Assembly (NCBI RefSeq): GCF_003987045.1
Contig: NZ_PIPZ01000001.1
Location: 310,001 to 374,000, forward strand
From: Pseudidiomarina marina
GTDB lineage: Bacteria; Pseudomonadota; Gammaproteobacteria; Enterobacterales; Alteromonadaceae
Length of the DNA: 64,000 nt
Reading direction: 5' to 3'
This document shows positions 37,860 through 45,231 of this stretch, in pieces (the stretch's first letter is position 1; each line of letters starts with the position of its first letter). The notes beneath the pieces are model-generated. The model did not search any database and was not told where the DNA came from. It saw only the letters and a list, made by a program, of their open reading frames with translations. The position numbers and the translations under genes are program-made.

Positions 37860-39692
37860 ATGAGTCGTCGCATCACTATTTATTCTTTAAGCTTGTTTGT
37901 TTTATCCGGTTGCGCGAGCTGGGAAGAGGAACATCGACAAGCGGTTGCGCTGGCGGCTGCTCATCAGTGGAATAAAACCATAGAACAACACCATACACAG
38001 CCAACCGCAAGTGGACCGAAATGGCAGTTGCCTACAGAGCAAGCTGAAATCTATGTGGATTATTTAGAACAGCTCCAAGATCCAGAAACATTACTGCAAG
38101 TGGCGGATGTTCAGGCGTGTTCATTGAACCCGCTAACCCGCTCTTTTGTTATTCATCAGCAATCGCCTGAATTAGTTGAACGTCAGCGTCAAAAAACTGC
38201 GAAAACAGTCAATGTAGAACAGCGTGGCGATACAGTTACTATTATTTTCGGTGACTGCCAAAATGGTGAATTAAATGGCCCCGTGACGGCACTGTTTACT
38301 GATGATTATTACTCTAAAACCGAATATTTCTCAGGTGAGACGAAGATTTCTGGTCGAATTGATGGCTTTTTTAAGAATGGTCAGCTTCATGGCGAGGCTC
38401 GAGTTATTTCAATTGATCGATCCAATCTGGGAGGCTCATGGCGCGAGTCGACGACGTTAAAAATTGGCGTGTTTGATAATGGTGCACAGGTTGGATCACA
38501 TGTCACTATCACTGGCGAGGGCGAGACCCAAGTCATTACAGTTTCACAGGCTCTACAAGATAATTATGTACGAATGAATTCATGGATGTCTGGGCAACCA
38601 AATACACGTTTTCATATGCTCAATGGCGAGATAGAAGGGTGGTTAGAGTTTGCAAGCTCGGTTTTGAAGGACGAACCACAGTGCTATCGGCAGGGTGAAA
38701 AGCAGTTAGCTCACGTTTATTGCTACCAAGTGGCGCCTCAAATTGAGCAATTGATGCCAATAGAGGCTGCAGCGGAATTACCGCGTCTTTCTTCCTTTGA
38801 TGGCATTGATGATAAGCCAGTTACCGCTGCAAGTGCCACGGCCGCTGCCGCCGCCACAGAAAAAGCGAGTCATAACAGTAAGCCGACGCCAAGTGCCAAG
38901 TGGCGCATACCTCAAATCGGTAAAATAAATTGGCTTAGCCTACCGAATTACAAACAGCTTAACAGTGCTCGTGCGGCTGATTACATGCCGCGACTGCAAC
39001 AAATTTTAGCCGACAATATCGTTCAATATTTGACGCCAACTGCAGGTAACTCTTGCGTGTTAGATGACGACACGAAAAGCTACTTGCTCTATCAACTGAA
39101 CCAAACCGACTATGCGACGAAGCGAGCGAAGCAACGCCAACGCGGCATGGTTTATAGTGATGGACAGCCAAAACTTTCGGTTACCAAGGGGACCTGCGAG
39201 AACGGTAACTTAATTGGTGAGTTTGTCGTGACGTATACCTACCCGCAAAAATTTGAAATGAGTTCCTATCGCACGTCTCCTGATATTTATGGTCGCATTG
39301 AGGGTAGTTTTGTTGATGGGAAATTGCATGGTGAAGTGCTGAAAACATGGCTAACCCAACAACAGCCGGGTACCATGGCGCCTTCCGAAGTGACAACTAG
39401 TTTAAGTGTGTATCTGAACGGACTGCGTGACGGTGATGAAATTCAAGTGATTGCAATCCCGCAGAGCCGTTCAACAAGACTCATAAAAGTGACACCGTAT
39501 CCTGAACAACGCGAACTGGCTGAAATTTGGTTAAACGGGAAACGTCAGTTGTCATCCATGTTGCGTCATGGGGTAAATGATGGCTTTGTCACGTATCACG
39601 ATCCGTCGTTGAACATACCCCCGCAATGTTTTCGCGATGGTGTTCAGCAAAATGATAATGATTATTGCGAACAAATTAGTGTGAACAACTAG
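37860..39692 (+). CDS. Large lipoprotein with duplicated MORN-like halves
   Basis: A 610-residue protein with a lipoprotein signal (YSLSLFVLSGC). Two homologous halves are separated by an Ala/Thr-rich linker near residue 325. Each half has a short Trp/Pro segment (KWQLPTEQAEIYVDYLEQL; KWRIPQIGKINWLSL), then a MORN-like run of GxxxNGxLxGx..., for example GDCQNGELNGPV and GRIDGFFKNGQLHGEARV, paired with GTCENGNLIGEF and GRIEGSFVDGKLHGEVLK, and ends in a CxRxGxxQxxxxYC motif (CYRQGEKQLAHVYC; CFRDGVQQNDNDYC). I do not recognise a named family. Probably outer-membrane anchored; role unknown. Confidence 0.75.
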   Translation: MSRRITIYSLSLFVLSGCASWEEEHRQAVALAAAHQWNKTIEQHHTQPTASGPKWQLPTEQAEIYVDYLEQLQDPETLLQVADVQACSLNPLTRSFVIHQQSPELVERQRQKTAKTVNVEQRGDTVTIIFGDCQNGELNGPVTALFTDDYYSKTEYFSGETKISGRIDGFFKNGQLHGEARVISIDRSNLGGSWRESTTLKIGVFDNGAQVGSHVTITGEGETQVITVSQALQDNYVRMNSWMSGQPNTRFHMLNGEIEGWLEFASSVLKDEPQCYRQGEKQLAHVYCYQVAPQIEQLMPIEAAAELPRLSSFDGIDDKPVTAASATAAAAATEKASHNSKPTPSAKWRIPQIGKINWLSLPNYKQLNSARAADYMPRLQQILADNIVQYLTPTAGNSCVLDDDTKSYLLYQLNQTDYATKRAKQRQRGMVYSDGQPKLSVTKGTCENGNLIGEFVVTYTYPQKFEMSSYRTSPDIYGRIEGSFVDGKLHGEVLKTWLTQQQPGTMAPSEVTTSLSVYLNGLRDGDEIQVIAIPQSRSTRLIKVTPYPEQRELAEIWLNGKRQLSSMLRHGVNDGFVTYHDPSLNIPPQCFRDGVQQNDNDYCEQISVNN

Positions 39693-39701
39693 CGTGCTGC
39701 G

Positions 39702-41129
39702 TTAGGTACCGCAAAATGTCTGGGTGATTTTTTCTTCGGCTTGAGCTGGTTCAAACCAATCACTAAATTCTTCACGTTCTGTGAATGGCTCTGCAAGCAT
39801 TCGCTGTAAGCGGTTAAAAATGGTCAAATCACCATCGTTTGTAGCCGCCTGAATGGCTTGTTCGATTAAGTGATTACGCGGAATATATGCTGGGTTCACT
39901 TGATGAAGTTGACTGTTATCAGTCGCCTCTTGCCAGTCGTTGAACCAAAGCTGCCATGAATCGCTATTTTCGAATAGGCGTTGCGCGCGCTCTGGCGTTT
40001 GGTCACCTAAAAAGCGGAACGCTTGAGTGAAGTCGATTTGCTGCGCTTGCATGAGGTTTAAATAGCGCTCAAGAAGCGGCTTCGCGGCGTTAATGTCACT
40101 GACACCAATCTTGGCGCTCATTTCCTGCCAGTAACAGGCTTCGTAGGTTCCTTGGAATTTTTCGATAATTGCTGTGGCTTGTGTTACCGCCGTGTCGGGG
40201 TCATCGTGAATTAACGGTAATAGTGTTTCGGCGAATCGTGCGATGTTCCAGAGCCCAATGGCGGGCTGATTTTGGTAGGCATAGCGGCCGCGCTTATCAA
40301 TAAAACTGAATTTAGTGGCTGGCTCATACGCCTCCATGAACGCACACGGACCGTAATCAATGGTTTCGCCGCTAAGCGTCATGTTGTCGGTGTTCATCAC
40401 GCCATGAATGAAACCAAGGCTCATCCATTTGGCGATAAGTTTTGCTTGGTTATTTTGAACGCTTTCAAGTAGTGCGAGATAAGGCATTTCGCTGTTGTTG
40501 AGCTCAGGATAATGACGGTCAATGACGTATTCAGCGAAACGTTTGAGCAGCTTATAATCTCTTAGATGTAACACATACTGCGCGGTACCTACTCTTAGAT
40601 GACTTTTGGCCACGCGCGTCAAAATAGCGCCAGGCTGCGCCGTTTCACGCTGTACCCATTCACCGGTGGCTACAGCTGCTAATGCGCGTGTGGTCGGCAC
40701 GTAAAGCTTGTGCATGGCTTCACTGACTAAGTACTCCCGAATTACAGGCCCAATAGGAGAGCGACCGTCACCGCCGCGTGAATATGGCGTGCGGCCTGAA
40801 CCTTTGAGCTGAATGTCGAAGCGCTGATTGTTCTTGTCGAGTACTTCTGTGAGTAACAGTGCTCGGCCATCGCCAAGTTGTGGCACGAAATTGGCAAACT
40901 GATGCCCAGCGTACGCAAGAGCTGCCGGTGCTGCCCATTCAGGTGTTTGGTTACCCGAAAATACCTGTAAACCTTCGTCTGTTGCCCATAGTTCTTGTGG
41001 AATCTGCAACTGTTCTGCCAAGTCATCGTTAAATGCTATCCACTGCGGCGCTCGCACCGGGGTTGCTTCGCATGGTGCGAATAACTGATCCGATAAATCT
41101 TGGTAGATGTGTTCTGGGCGAAACGGCAT
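39702..41129 (-). CDS. selO: Protein adenylyltransferase SelO (YdiU)
   Basis: A pseudokinase-fold enzyme that AMPylates protein hydroxyl groups. 475 residues, standard for bacteria. Visible signatures are YAGHQFANFVPQLGDGRALLL, KGSGRTPYSRGGDGRSPIGPVIREYLVSEAM and MGFIHGVMNTDNMTLSGETIDYGPCAFM (here SLGFIHGVMNTDNM). The C-terminus ends FCGT, keeping the conserved cysteine that is selenocysteine in animals. In E. coli it targets redox proteins; a run of thioredoxin-fold genes elsewhere in this window is only suggestive. Confidence 0.95.
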   Translation of the reverse strand: MPFRPEHIYQDLSDQLFAPCEATPVRAPQWIAFNDDLAEQLQIPQELWATDEGLQVFSGNQTPEWAAPAALAYAGHQFANFVPQLGDGRALLLTEVLDKNNQRFDIQLKGSGRTPYSRGGDGRSPIGPVIREYLVSEAMHKLYVPTTRALAAVATGEWVQRETAQPGAILTRVAKSHLRVGTAQYVLHLRDYKLLKRFAEYVIDRHYPELNNSEMPYLALLESVQNNQAKLIAKWMSLGFIHGVMNTDNMTLSGETIDYGPCAFMEAYEPATKFSFIDKRGRYAYQNQPAIGLWNIARFAETLLPLIHDDPDTAVTQATAIIEKFQGTYEACYWQEMSAKIGVSDINAAKPLLERYLNLMQAQQIDFTQAFRFLGDQTPERAQRLFENSDSWQLWFNDWQEATDNSQLHQVNPAYIPRNHLIEQAIQAATNDGDLTIFNRLQRMLAEPFTEREEFSDWFEPAQAEEKITQTFCGT

Positions 41130-41183
41130 GTTTTCAACCTTGTTGTTGAGTCAATGCACCCAGTTTAACATGCGGCAGAGGTG

Positions 41184-41207
41184 GGGTGCAGTCCTTGGAC
41201 TGCACCC
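41184..41207. repeat. Palindromic repeat, copy 1
   Basis: GGGTGCAGTCC-TT-GGACTGCACCC, 11-bp perfect arms. It lies 7 bases after the stop of the reverse-strand outer-membrane gene (41214) and before selO, where it can work as a terminator. One of six copies between 41.1 and 47.7 kb. Confidence 0.9.
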
Positions 41208-41213
41208 TTATTT

Positions 41214-41837
41214 TTACCAATGATATGAAGCAGTTAAGAAAGTATGATTCTCTTCGCTACTAACAATGCTGTAACCAAGACCAACGCTGACATTTGAATT
41301 GATGAAGTAACGTCCGGCTACGCTGATTTCCTGACTATCCATGTTGCCGACATCGTAGTGGCGAATACTTGCGTCGACCTCGAGCGAATCGGTAAAGCGG
41401 TTACGTACACCAACCTTTAGGTTCCAGCCTGTCTCATCAGCACCGAAATCTCCGAATGTATCGGTTTTGATAACGGCTTCAACCCACGCGAGACCACCAG
41501 AAATATAAGCGGTGGTGTTACCCTCGTTATAAAATTTATAACCCACGTTTCCGTACAAGCGCGAAATCTCAGCTTTAGCACGATAAATAATGTCGTCCAT
41601 TAATGCTTCTTCATAATCTTCAGACGCTGTCATGTAATCAGCGGTAACGAACCAATCGTTTCCAAAAGATTGGCTGAATGAAGCAGTCAAACCGTTGACT
41701 GATTCATCCTCATAATCAGCACTTAAATAACCGCCACTGATAAAATCAAAACTCGGCGAAGTTGCTGTTTGAGCAGAAGCCAAGGTTGATGAAGTAGCTA
41801 AAGCGATGGCTAACGCGCAATTTGTCCATTTATTCAC
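41214..41837 (-). CDS. Outer-membrane beta-barrel protein
   Basis: A 207-residue exported protein. The signal peptide MNKWTNCALAIALATSSTLASA precedes alternating hydrophobic strands (SADYEDESVNGLTASFSQSF, GNDWFVTADYMTA, VDASIRHYDVGN, VSVGLGYSIVSS), and the protein ends in an aromatic residue (TASYHW), the usual BAM recognition signal. The size fits an eight-stranded OmpA/OmpX-like barrel. Function unknown. Confidence 0.8.
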   Translation of the reverse strand: MNKWTNCALAIALATSSTLASAQTATSPSFDFISGGYLSADYEDESVNGLTASFSQSFGNDWFVTADYMTASEDYEEALMDDIIYRAKAEISRLYGNVGYKFYNEGNTTAYISGGLAWVEAVIKTDTFGDFGADETGWNLKVGVRNRFTDSLEVDASIRHYDVGNMDSQEISVAGRYFINSNVSVGLGYSIVSSEENHTFLTASYHW

Positions 41838-41950
41838 GAGAAATTCCTTGTTGTAGTTTTGGGGGACTTCAACTGCAGTCTATGTGTGGATATATCTTTT
41901 AGGCAATAGATTGATTTGTAAGAGATTGTAAGTTTACAGAAAAGAAGGTG

Positions 41951-41972
41951 GGGTGCAGTCCTTGGACTGCAC
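41951..41972. repeat. Palindromic repeat, copy 2
   Basis: GTGCAGTCC-TT-GGACTGCAC is perfect (41953-41972), but the outer GG/CC pairs are lost on the right side. It sits 6 bases after the stop of the reverse-strand gene at 41978. Confidence 0.85.
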
Positions 41973-41977
41973 GTCTC

Positions 41978-42229
41978 TTATTCTGGGCGAAGATCGCCGT
42001 GCAGGAACTTACATACGAATACGACTTTGCCGTATTTATTGAATGACCATTTAATACAAGCCTGTATGGCTTCCATCACGTCATCGTAATCACCAAACAC
42101 CTGCGTGCTGAGCGTATTGGTGATGATGTGAATGTTCGGGTGTTTTGCCAGTTCATCAATAAACTCGCGAATTGGGTCTATGTAATTTTCAGCTAACGGA
42201 TATTTGCTGATGTCGACAGTCAGTTTCAT
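41978..42229 (-). CDS. YkoF/MTH1187-like thiamine-binding-fold protein
   Basis: An 83-residue small alpha/beta protein. The frame extends to 42256, but MKLTVDISKYPLAENYIDPIREFI at 42229, just after AAGTGCGAAATG, looks like the true start. KYPL..NYIDPI and the later NTLSTQVFGDYDDVMEAI match the pattern of ferredoxin-fold thiamine/HMP-binding proteins (ISxYPL..., mST.v.G..d.vm). Whether it binds thiamine is inference. It is flanked by palindromic repeat copies 2 and 3. Confidence 0.6.
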   Translation of the reverse strand: MKLTVDISKYPLAENYIDPIREFIDELAKHPNIHIITNTLSTQVFGDYDDVMEAIQACIKWSFNKYGKVVFVCKFLHGDLRPE

Positions 42230-42274
42230 TTCGCACTTCCTCTTGTTTGGTTCCACTGATTATAGAGAAAAGAA

Positions 42275-42298
42275 GGGTGCAGTCCTAGGACTGCACCC
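42275..42298. repeat. Palindromic repeat, copy 3
   Basis: GGGTGCAGTCC-TA-GGACTGCACCC with a TA centre, so fully self-complementary. It lies in a divergent intergenic region (start of the 42229 gene and upstream of ompW), not at a gene end, which argues against a pure terminator role. Confidence 0.9.
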
Positions 42299-42367
42299 CT
42301 CCTCGTACCACCAAGTAGGTATTGGCTGCTCCAAGAAATACCCCTGATTTTCTTGTGGTTACATTTA

Positions 42368-42381
42368 TTGATCGCGATCAA
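42368..42381. promoter_or_regulatory. Perfect FNR box upstream of ompW
   Basis: TTGATCGCGATCAA is a perfect match to the FNR consensus TTGAT-N4-ATCAA. A TATAAA -10 element lies at 42401-42406, placing the box centre near -40 from the expected transcription start, the position of class II FNR activation. OmpW is a known FNR-controlled gene in E. coli, so regulation by oxygen is a well-founded inference. Confidence 0.8.
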
Positions 42382-42434
42382 TTTATTTCGACAGTGACCC
42401 TATAAAATGTGCGGAAATTACTAAGGAGAGCTGT

Positions 42435-43133
42435 ATGAAAAAGTCATTATTAGTTTGTAGTTTAGTCGCCATTATTGGCGCAGCACCGGCTTACGCAGAT
42501 ACATTCAGCGTGAATGTTGGCGCCATCGGCGTTATGCCAAGTGATAGTAGCTCGAACCTGCCAGTTATTGAATCTATTGCTGGATTTGAAACCGGCAGTA
42601 CCGGCGTCACGGTTGATAACAACACCCAACTTGGTATCACCATCGACTACAAAATGACGAACAATTGGTCGTTAGAATTAGTAGCGGCAACACCATTCAG
42701 CCACGAAATTCATGGTACTGGGGTGTTAGCTGGCATGAAGATTGGTGAAACGAAACATTTACCACCGACATTATTAGCCCAGTATCACTTTGATATCGGC
42801 TCAGAAAACGTGAAGCCATTCGTTGGATTCGGCTTGAACTACACCACGTTCTTTGAAGATAACGTATCGAACGAATTGGTTTCGACTCTTGGTGCACTAG
42901 GTGTTGCAACTGCTGGTGACCATGTCGACTTGGCACTGTCAGACAGCTTTGGTTATGCGCTACAAGCGGGCTTGAACTGGAAGTTAACGGACGAGTGGGG
43001 CGTGCATGTGATGGTATCGAAAATGGATATCGACACCGATGCCGACGTTCGTTTGAACGGCACTACTATTGAAAGCGTAGCCGTTGAAATTGACCCAACT
43101 GTGGCGATGGTGGGTGTGCGCTACACCTTCTAA
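42435..43133 (+). CDS. ompW: OmpW family outer-membrane protein
   Basis: A 232-residue eight-stranded barrel. The signal peptide MKKSLLVCSLVAIIGAAPAYA is followed by VNVGAIGVMPSD, then TQLGITIDYKMTNNWSLELVAATPFSHEIHGTG, the OmpW signature, with LPPTLLAQYHF and KPFVGFGLNYTTFF. It ends VRYTF, an aromatic BAM signal. OmpW is thought to let small hydrophobic molecules cross the outer membrane. The FNR box upstream predicts induction when oxygen is low. AAGGAGAG precedes the ATG. Confidence 0.92.
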   Translation: MKKSLLVCSLVAIIGAAPAYADTFSVNVGAIGVMPSDSSSNLPVIESIAGFETGSTGVTVDNNTQLGITIDYKMTNNWSLELVAATPFSHEIHGTGVLAGMKIGETKHLPPTLLAQYHFDIGSENVKPFVGFGLNYTTFFEDNVSNELVSTLGALGVATAGDHVDLALSDSFGYALQAGLNWKLTDEWGVHVMVSKMDIDTDADVRLNGTTIESVAVEIDPTVAMVGVRYTF

Positions 43134-43160
43134 CTTGCAACTGAAAGAGTGACGAAAGAG

Positions 43161-43190
43161 GAGGGGTGCAGTCCAAGGACTGCACCCCTC
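43161..43190. repeat. Palindromic repeat, copy 4 (longest)
   Basis: GAGGGGTGCAGTCC-AA-GGACTGCACCCCTC with 14-bp perfect arms and an AA centre, the opposite orientation to the TT copies. It lies between the convergent ends of ompW and the DUF2798 gene, with AAAGAG before and TTATTT after, so it can serve as a bidirectional terminator. Confidence 0.92.
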
Positions 43191-43194
43191 TTAT

Positions 43195-43407
43195 TTATAG
43201 TTTTTGCGCGAGCTTTTCGCTGATAGCGCGAATACGCTGGCCGCCAATAAGAACCAAGAAGCCAGCAATGGGCCAAGCGATATAAAACGCTGTAAACCAA
43301 CGCCCCCAAAACCCAGAGTCAAAGCCGGTGTTGATCCACGTGATTAAACAGGTCATCAACAACGCCATGTAACAGCTCATTAAGGCTGGGAAAATCAATT
43401 TCTTCAT
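43195..43407 (-). CDS. DUF2798 small membrane protein
   Basis: A 70-residue protein with two membrane helices: KLIFPALMSCYMALLMTCLITWIN and WFTAFYIAWPIAGFLVLIGG, followed by a short basic tail. The size and the pattern (F..lmsc.ma..mt...t..n.g....f...w...f...wp.a) fit DUF2798. Function unknown. Flanked by palindromic repeats 4 and 5. Confidence 0.78.
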   Translation of the reverse strand: MKKLIFPALMSCYMALLMTCLITWINTGFDSGFWGRWFTAFYIAWPIAGFLVLIGGQRIRAISEKLAQKL

Positions 43408-43494
43408 CGCAGCTTGCCACCGTAATTTAGTAACTACTTAAATACAATGGCGCAGAGTTTATAAGATCTGTAGGTAAAGTCAAAGAGAAAAAGA

Positions 43495-43522
43495 AGGGGT
43501 GCAGTCCTTGGACTGCACCCCT
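43495..43522. repeat. Palindromic repeat, copy 5
   Basis: AGGGGTGCAGTCC-TT-GGACTGCACCCCT, 13-bp arms, preceded by the A-rich AAAGAGAAAAAGA seen also beside copies 2 and 3. It lies between divergent genes (43407 reverse, 43595 forward). Confidence 0.92.
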
Positions 43523-43594
43523 CCTTTGCAGTGATCGGTGGGGGCGGAAATGACGTATACTCAAGTCATAATTCAACCACGCAAAGAGGTGCTC

Positions 43595-43987
43595 GTGGCG
43601 ACACAACTTATTCTTTTTTATGATGGCGGGTGTCCGCTGTGCGTAAAAGAAATGAAGCATTTAAAAGCCAAAGATACACGGCAGCAACTCAAGTTTGAGA
43701 ATATTTGGGAAGCCGATTTTGCTGAGCGCTATCCGCATATTGATGTGGCCGAAGCTAACCGCATTTTGCATGGTCAAAAGGCAAATGGTGACATGATTTA
43801 TGGCTTAGATGTGACCCATGCAGCGTGGTCGGCCGTTGGGCGCGGCTGGATGACGGCAATACTGCGCTGGCCTATCGTGAAATGGTTTGCGGACAAAGGC
43901 TATTTATTCTTTGCCCGCAATCGTAATGGCATTTCGAAGTTAATCACCGGTAAGGAGCGCTGCTTACAGTGCTCTCTTGATGAATAA
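43595..43987 (+). CDS. DCC-type thiol-disulfide oxidoreductase family protein (DUF393)
   Basis: About 130 residues. The frame opens at 43538, but the GTG at 43595 follows AAAGAGGTG and places the start just before TQLILFYDGGCPLCVKEMKHL, the DCC signature with its CxxC redox pair (CPLC). The central LDVTHAAWSAVGRGWMTAILRWP and the terminal CLQCSLDE with a second CxxC are typical of DUF393. Function unknown; probably cytoplasmic thiol chemistry. An ATG at 43550 is an alternative start. Confidence 0.82.
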   Translation: MATQLILFYDGGCPLCVKEMKHLKAKDTRQQLKFENIWEADFAERYPHIDVAEANRILHGQKANGDMIYGLDVTHAAWSAVGRGWMTAILRWPIVKWFADKGYLFFARNRNGISKLITGKERCLQCSLDE

Positions 43988-44024
43988 CCAAGGACGAATA
44001 ACCAATAACGACTAACCAATAACG
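43982..44024. repeat. Degenerate heptamer array GAATAAC/CAATAAC
   Basis: Consecutive seven-base units GAATAAC, CAAGGAC, GAATAAC, CAATAAC, GACTAAC, CAATAAC between the DCC gene and trxC. The unit is the same as in the arrays at 13004 and 30754, with more decay. Confidence 0.7.
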
Positions 44025-44027
44025 CTT

Positions 44028-44459
44028 TTAAAGGTGTTGATTCAGCCACTGCACCAATTGCGCCGGGCCCATCGCTCCGGCTTGGCGCGCAACTTCTTGT
44101 CCGTTTCTAACCACCATTAATGTCGGAATACTCCGAATCATAAAATGCTGAGCCAAATGAGGCTCCGTTTCGGTACTAACCTTCACGAAGCGTGCTTTCT
44201 CAGCATATTGCTGCGCAACCTGTTCGAATATCGGCGCAAATTGCTTACATGGCCCGCACCAACTCGCCCAAAAATCCACCACTAATGGTAGATCGCTGTC
44301 GCGATGCAAGCGAAACTCATCGGCGTTAACAGCAAACGCTTTTCCAGTAAAAAGAGGCGCTTTACACGCACCGCATTTCGCTTCAGTCCGCGGTTTATCG
44401 GTAGCGACACGATTCTTCTTGTGGCAAATGGGGCATGCCACGATGATATTGTCAGACAT
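44028..44459 (-). CDS. trxC: Thioredoxin 2 (TrxC)
   Basis: A 143-residue thioredoxin with an N-terminal zinc ribbon. The two CxxC pairs of the ribbon are CPICHKKNR and CGACKAPLF; the catalytic site is WASWCGPCKQF and the cis-proline loop MIRSIPTLMVV. The arrangement is specific for TrxC, which reduces cytoplasmic disulfides and is often induced by oxidative stress. Convergent with the DCC-family gene. Confidence 0.95.
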   Translation of the reverse strand: MSDNIIVACPICHKKNRVATDKPRTEAKCGACKAPLFTGKAFAVNADEFRLHRDSDLPLVVDFWASWCGPCKQFAPIFEQVAQQYAEKARFVKVSTETEPHLAQHFMIRSIPTLMVVRNGQEVARQAGAMGPAQLVQWLNQHL

Positions 44460-44523
44460 AAAAACCTCTATTTAAAGCGGTATTAACTCAAATATGAGAT
44501 TGAACAGAAGCAAATTCAAGGCA

Positions 44524-44549
44524 TAAAAAAAGGAGCTCAAAAGAGCTCC
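44524..44549 (-). terminator. Rho-independent terminator of the cold-shock gene
   Basis: Read on the reverse strand: GGAGCTC-TTTT-GAGCTCC followed by seven Ts. Stem of 7 bp, 26 bases after the cold-shock stop codon. Confidence 0.9.
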
Positions 44550-44575
44550 TCATTATCAAGCAAAACTATCGGCGA

Positions 44576-44785
44576 TTAAACGGCAACGATGTTTTCAGCT
44601 TGTGGGCCTTTAGGACCTTGAGTGATCGAAAACGATACACGTTGGCCTTCGGCTAAGGTTTTGAAACCGGTGCTAGCAATTGCGCTAAAGTGAGCAAATA
44701 CGTCTGCGCCACCTTGTTGCTCAATAAAACCAAAACCTTTTGCTTCGTTAAACCATTTTACAACGCCAGTTACTGTATTAGACAT
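44576..44785 (-). CDS. Cold-shock protein, CspA family
   Basis: A 69-residue OB-fold RNA/DNA chaperone. RNP1 is KGFGFIEQ and RNP2 is VFAHFSAI; the start [20 protein letters not shown] and end [10 protein letters not shown] are canonical. The upstream 200 bases hold a long leader with TGGCATTTGCCA (near 44823) able to form a hairpin, as expected for temperature-responsive csp leaders, although no clear cold-box match was found. Single gene with its own terminator. Confidence 0.95.
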   Translation of the reverse strand: MSNTVTGVVKWFNEAKGFGFIEQQGGADVFAHFSAIASTGFKTLAEGQRVSFSITQGPKGPQAENIVAV

Positions 44786-44995
44786 AATATTAATCCTGAA
44801 AATTTAAAAATTTGCTGCCATGGCAAATGCCACTGACAGAGTCATGCGGGGTAAAAAAAGAAAATTTAAAGCTACAGGACGAAGAATAATGCTAATAATG
44901 CGACGTAGAGGAGATTTAACTTGCTGTTTCTAACCAACGCCGCCCACTCTACGCTGATTCCTAGATAAGTCAAACTATATTTCAAAGTCTGTCTT

Positions 44996-45024
44996 TTGCG
45001 TTTAATCAAACATTTCCGTATAAT
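44996..45024 (+). promoter_or_regulatory. Sigma-70 type promoter for sulP
   Basis: TTGCGT (44996-45001), a 17-base spacer and TATAAT (45019-45024): a near-consensus housekeeping promoter. Transcription would begin around 45031 and leave a leader of about 200 bases before the SulP start codon. Confidence 0.7.
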
Positions 45025-45030
45025 TCGCCG

Positions 45031-45231
45031 CTTCTTAAATTGGGTAGTTCTTACATGGGGTAAGAACGAGCACGGAGAAAGTTGGTTTGTTCAACCTTAC
45101 GCCACCCTAGCGTTCATATTTTCTTTAAACGTTGCGTTTAATCTCTTTAATAAACAAGAGTGTGAACGTGGCGCATTTCTGTATTTCTGTTTTATTTAAA
45201 ATACCTTTAATCAATAAGCGAAAATAAACTT
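45031..45231 (+). promoter_or_regulatory. Structured 5' leader of sulP
   Basis: The leader holds a perfect hairpin (GTTCTTAC 45047-45054, GTAAGAAC 45060-45067, loop ATGGG) and a second weaker stem (GTTG...CAAC near 45083-45097). No standard riboswitch class is recognised. A 67-codon open frame here has no convincing start and is not called. The rest of 44786-44995 holds only the cold-shock leader and promoter region. Confidence 0.4.

Noticed and set aside
44996-45199. 67-codon forward frame upstream of sulP
   Set aside because: It starts on the -35 element of a good promoter, has no ribosome site and shows no family-like motif. It is treated as untranslated leader.
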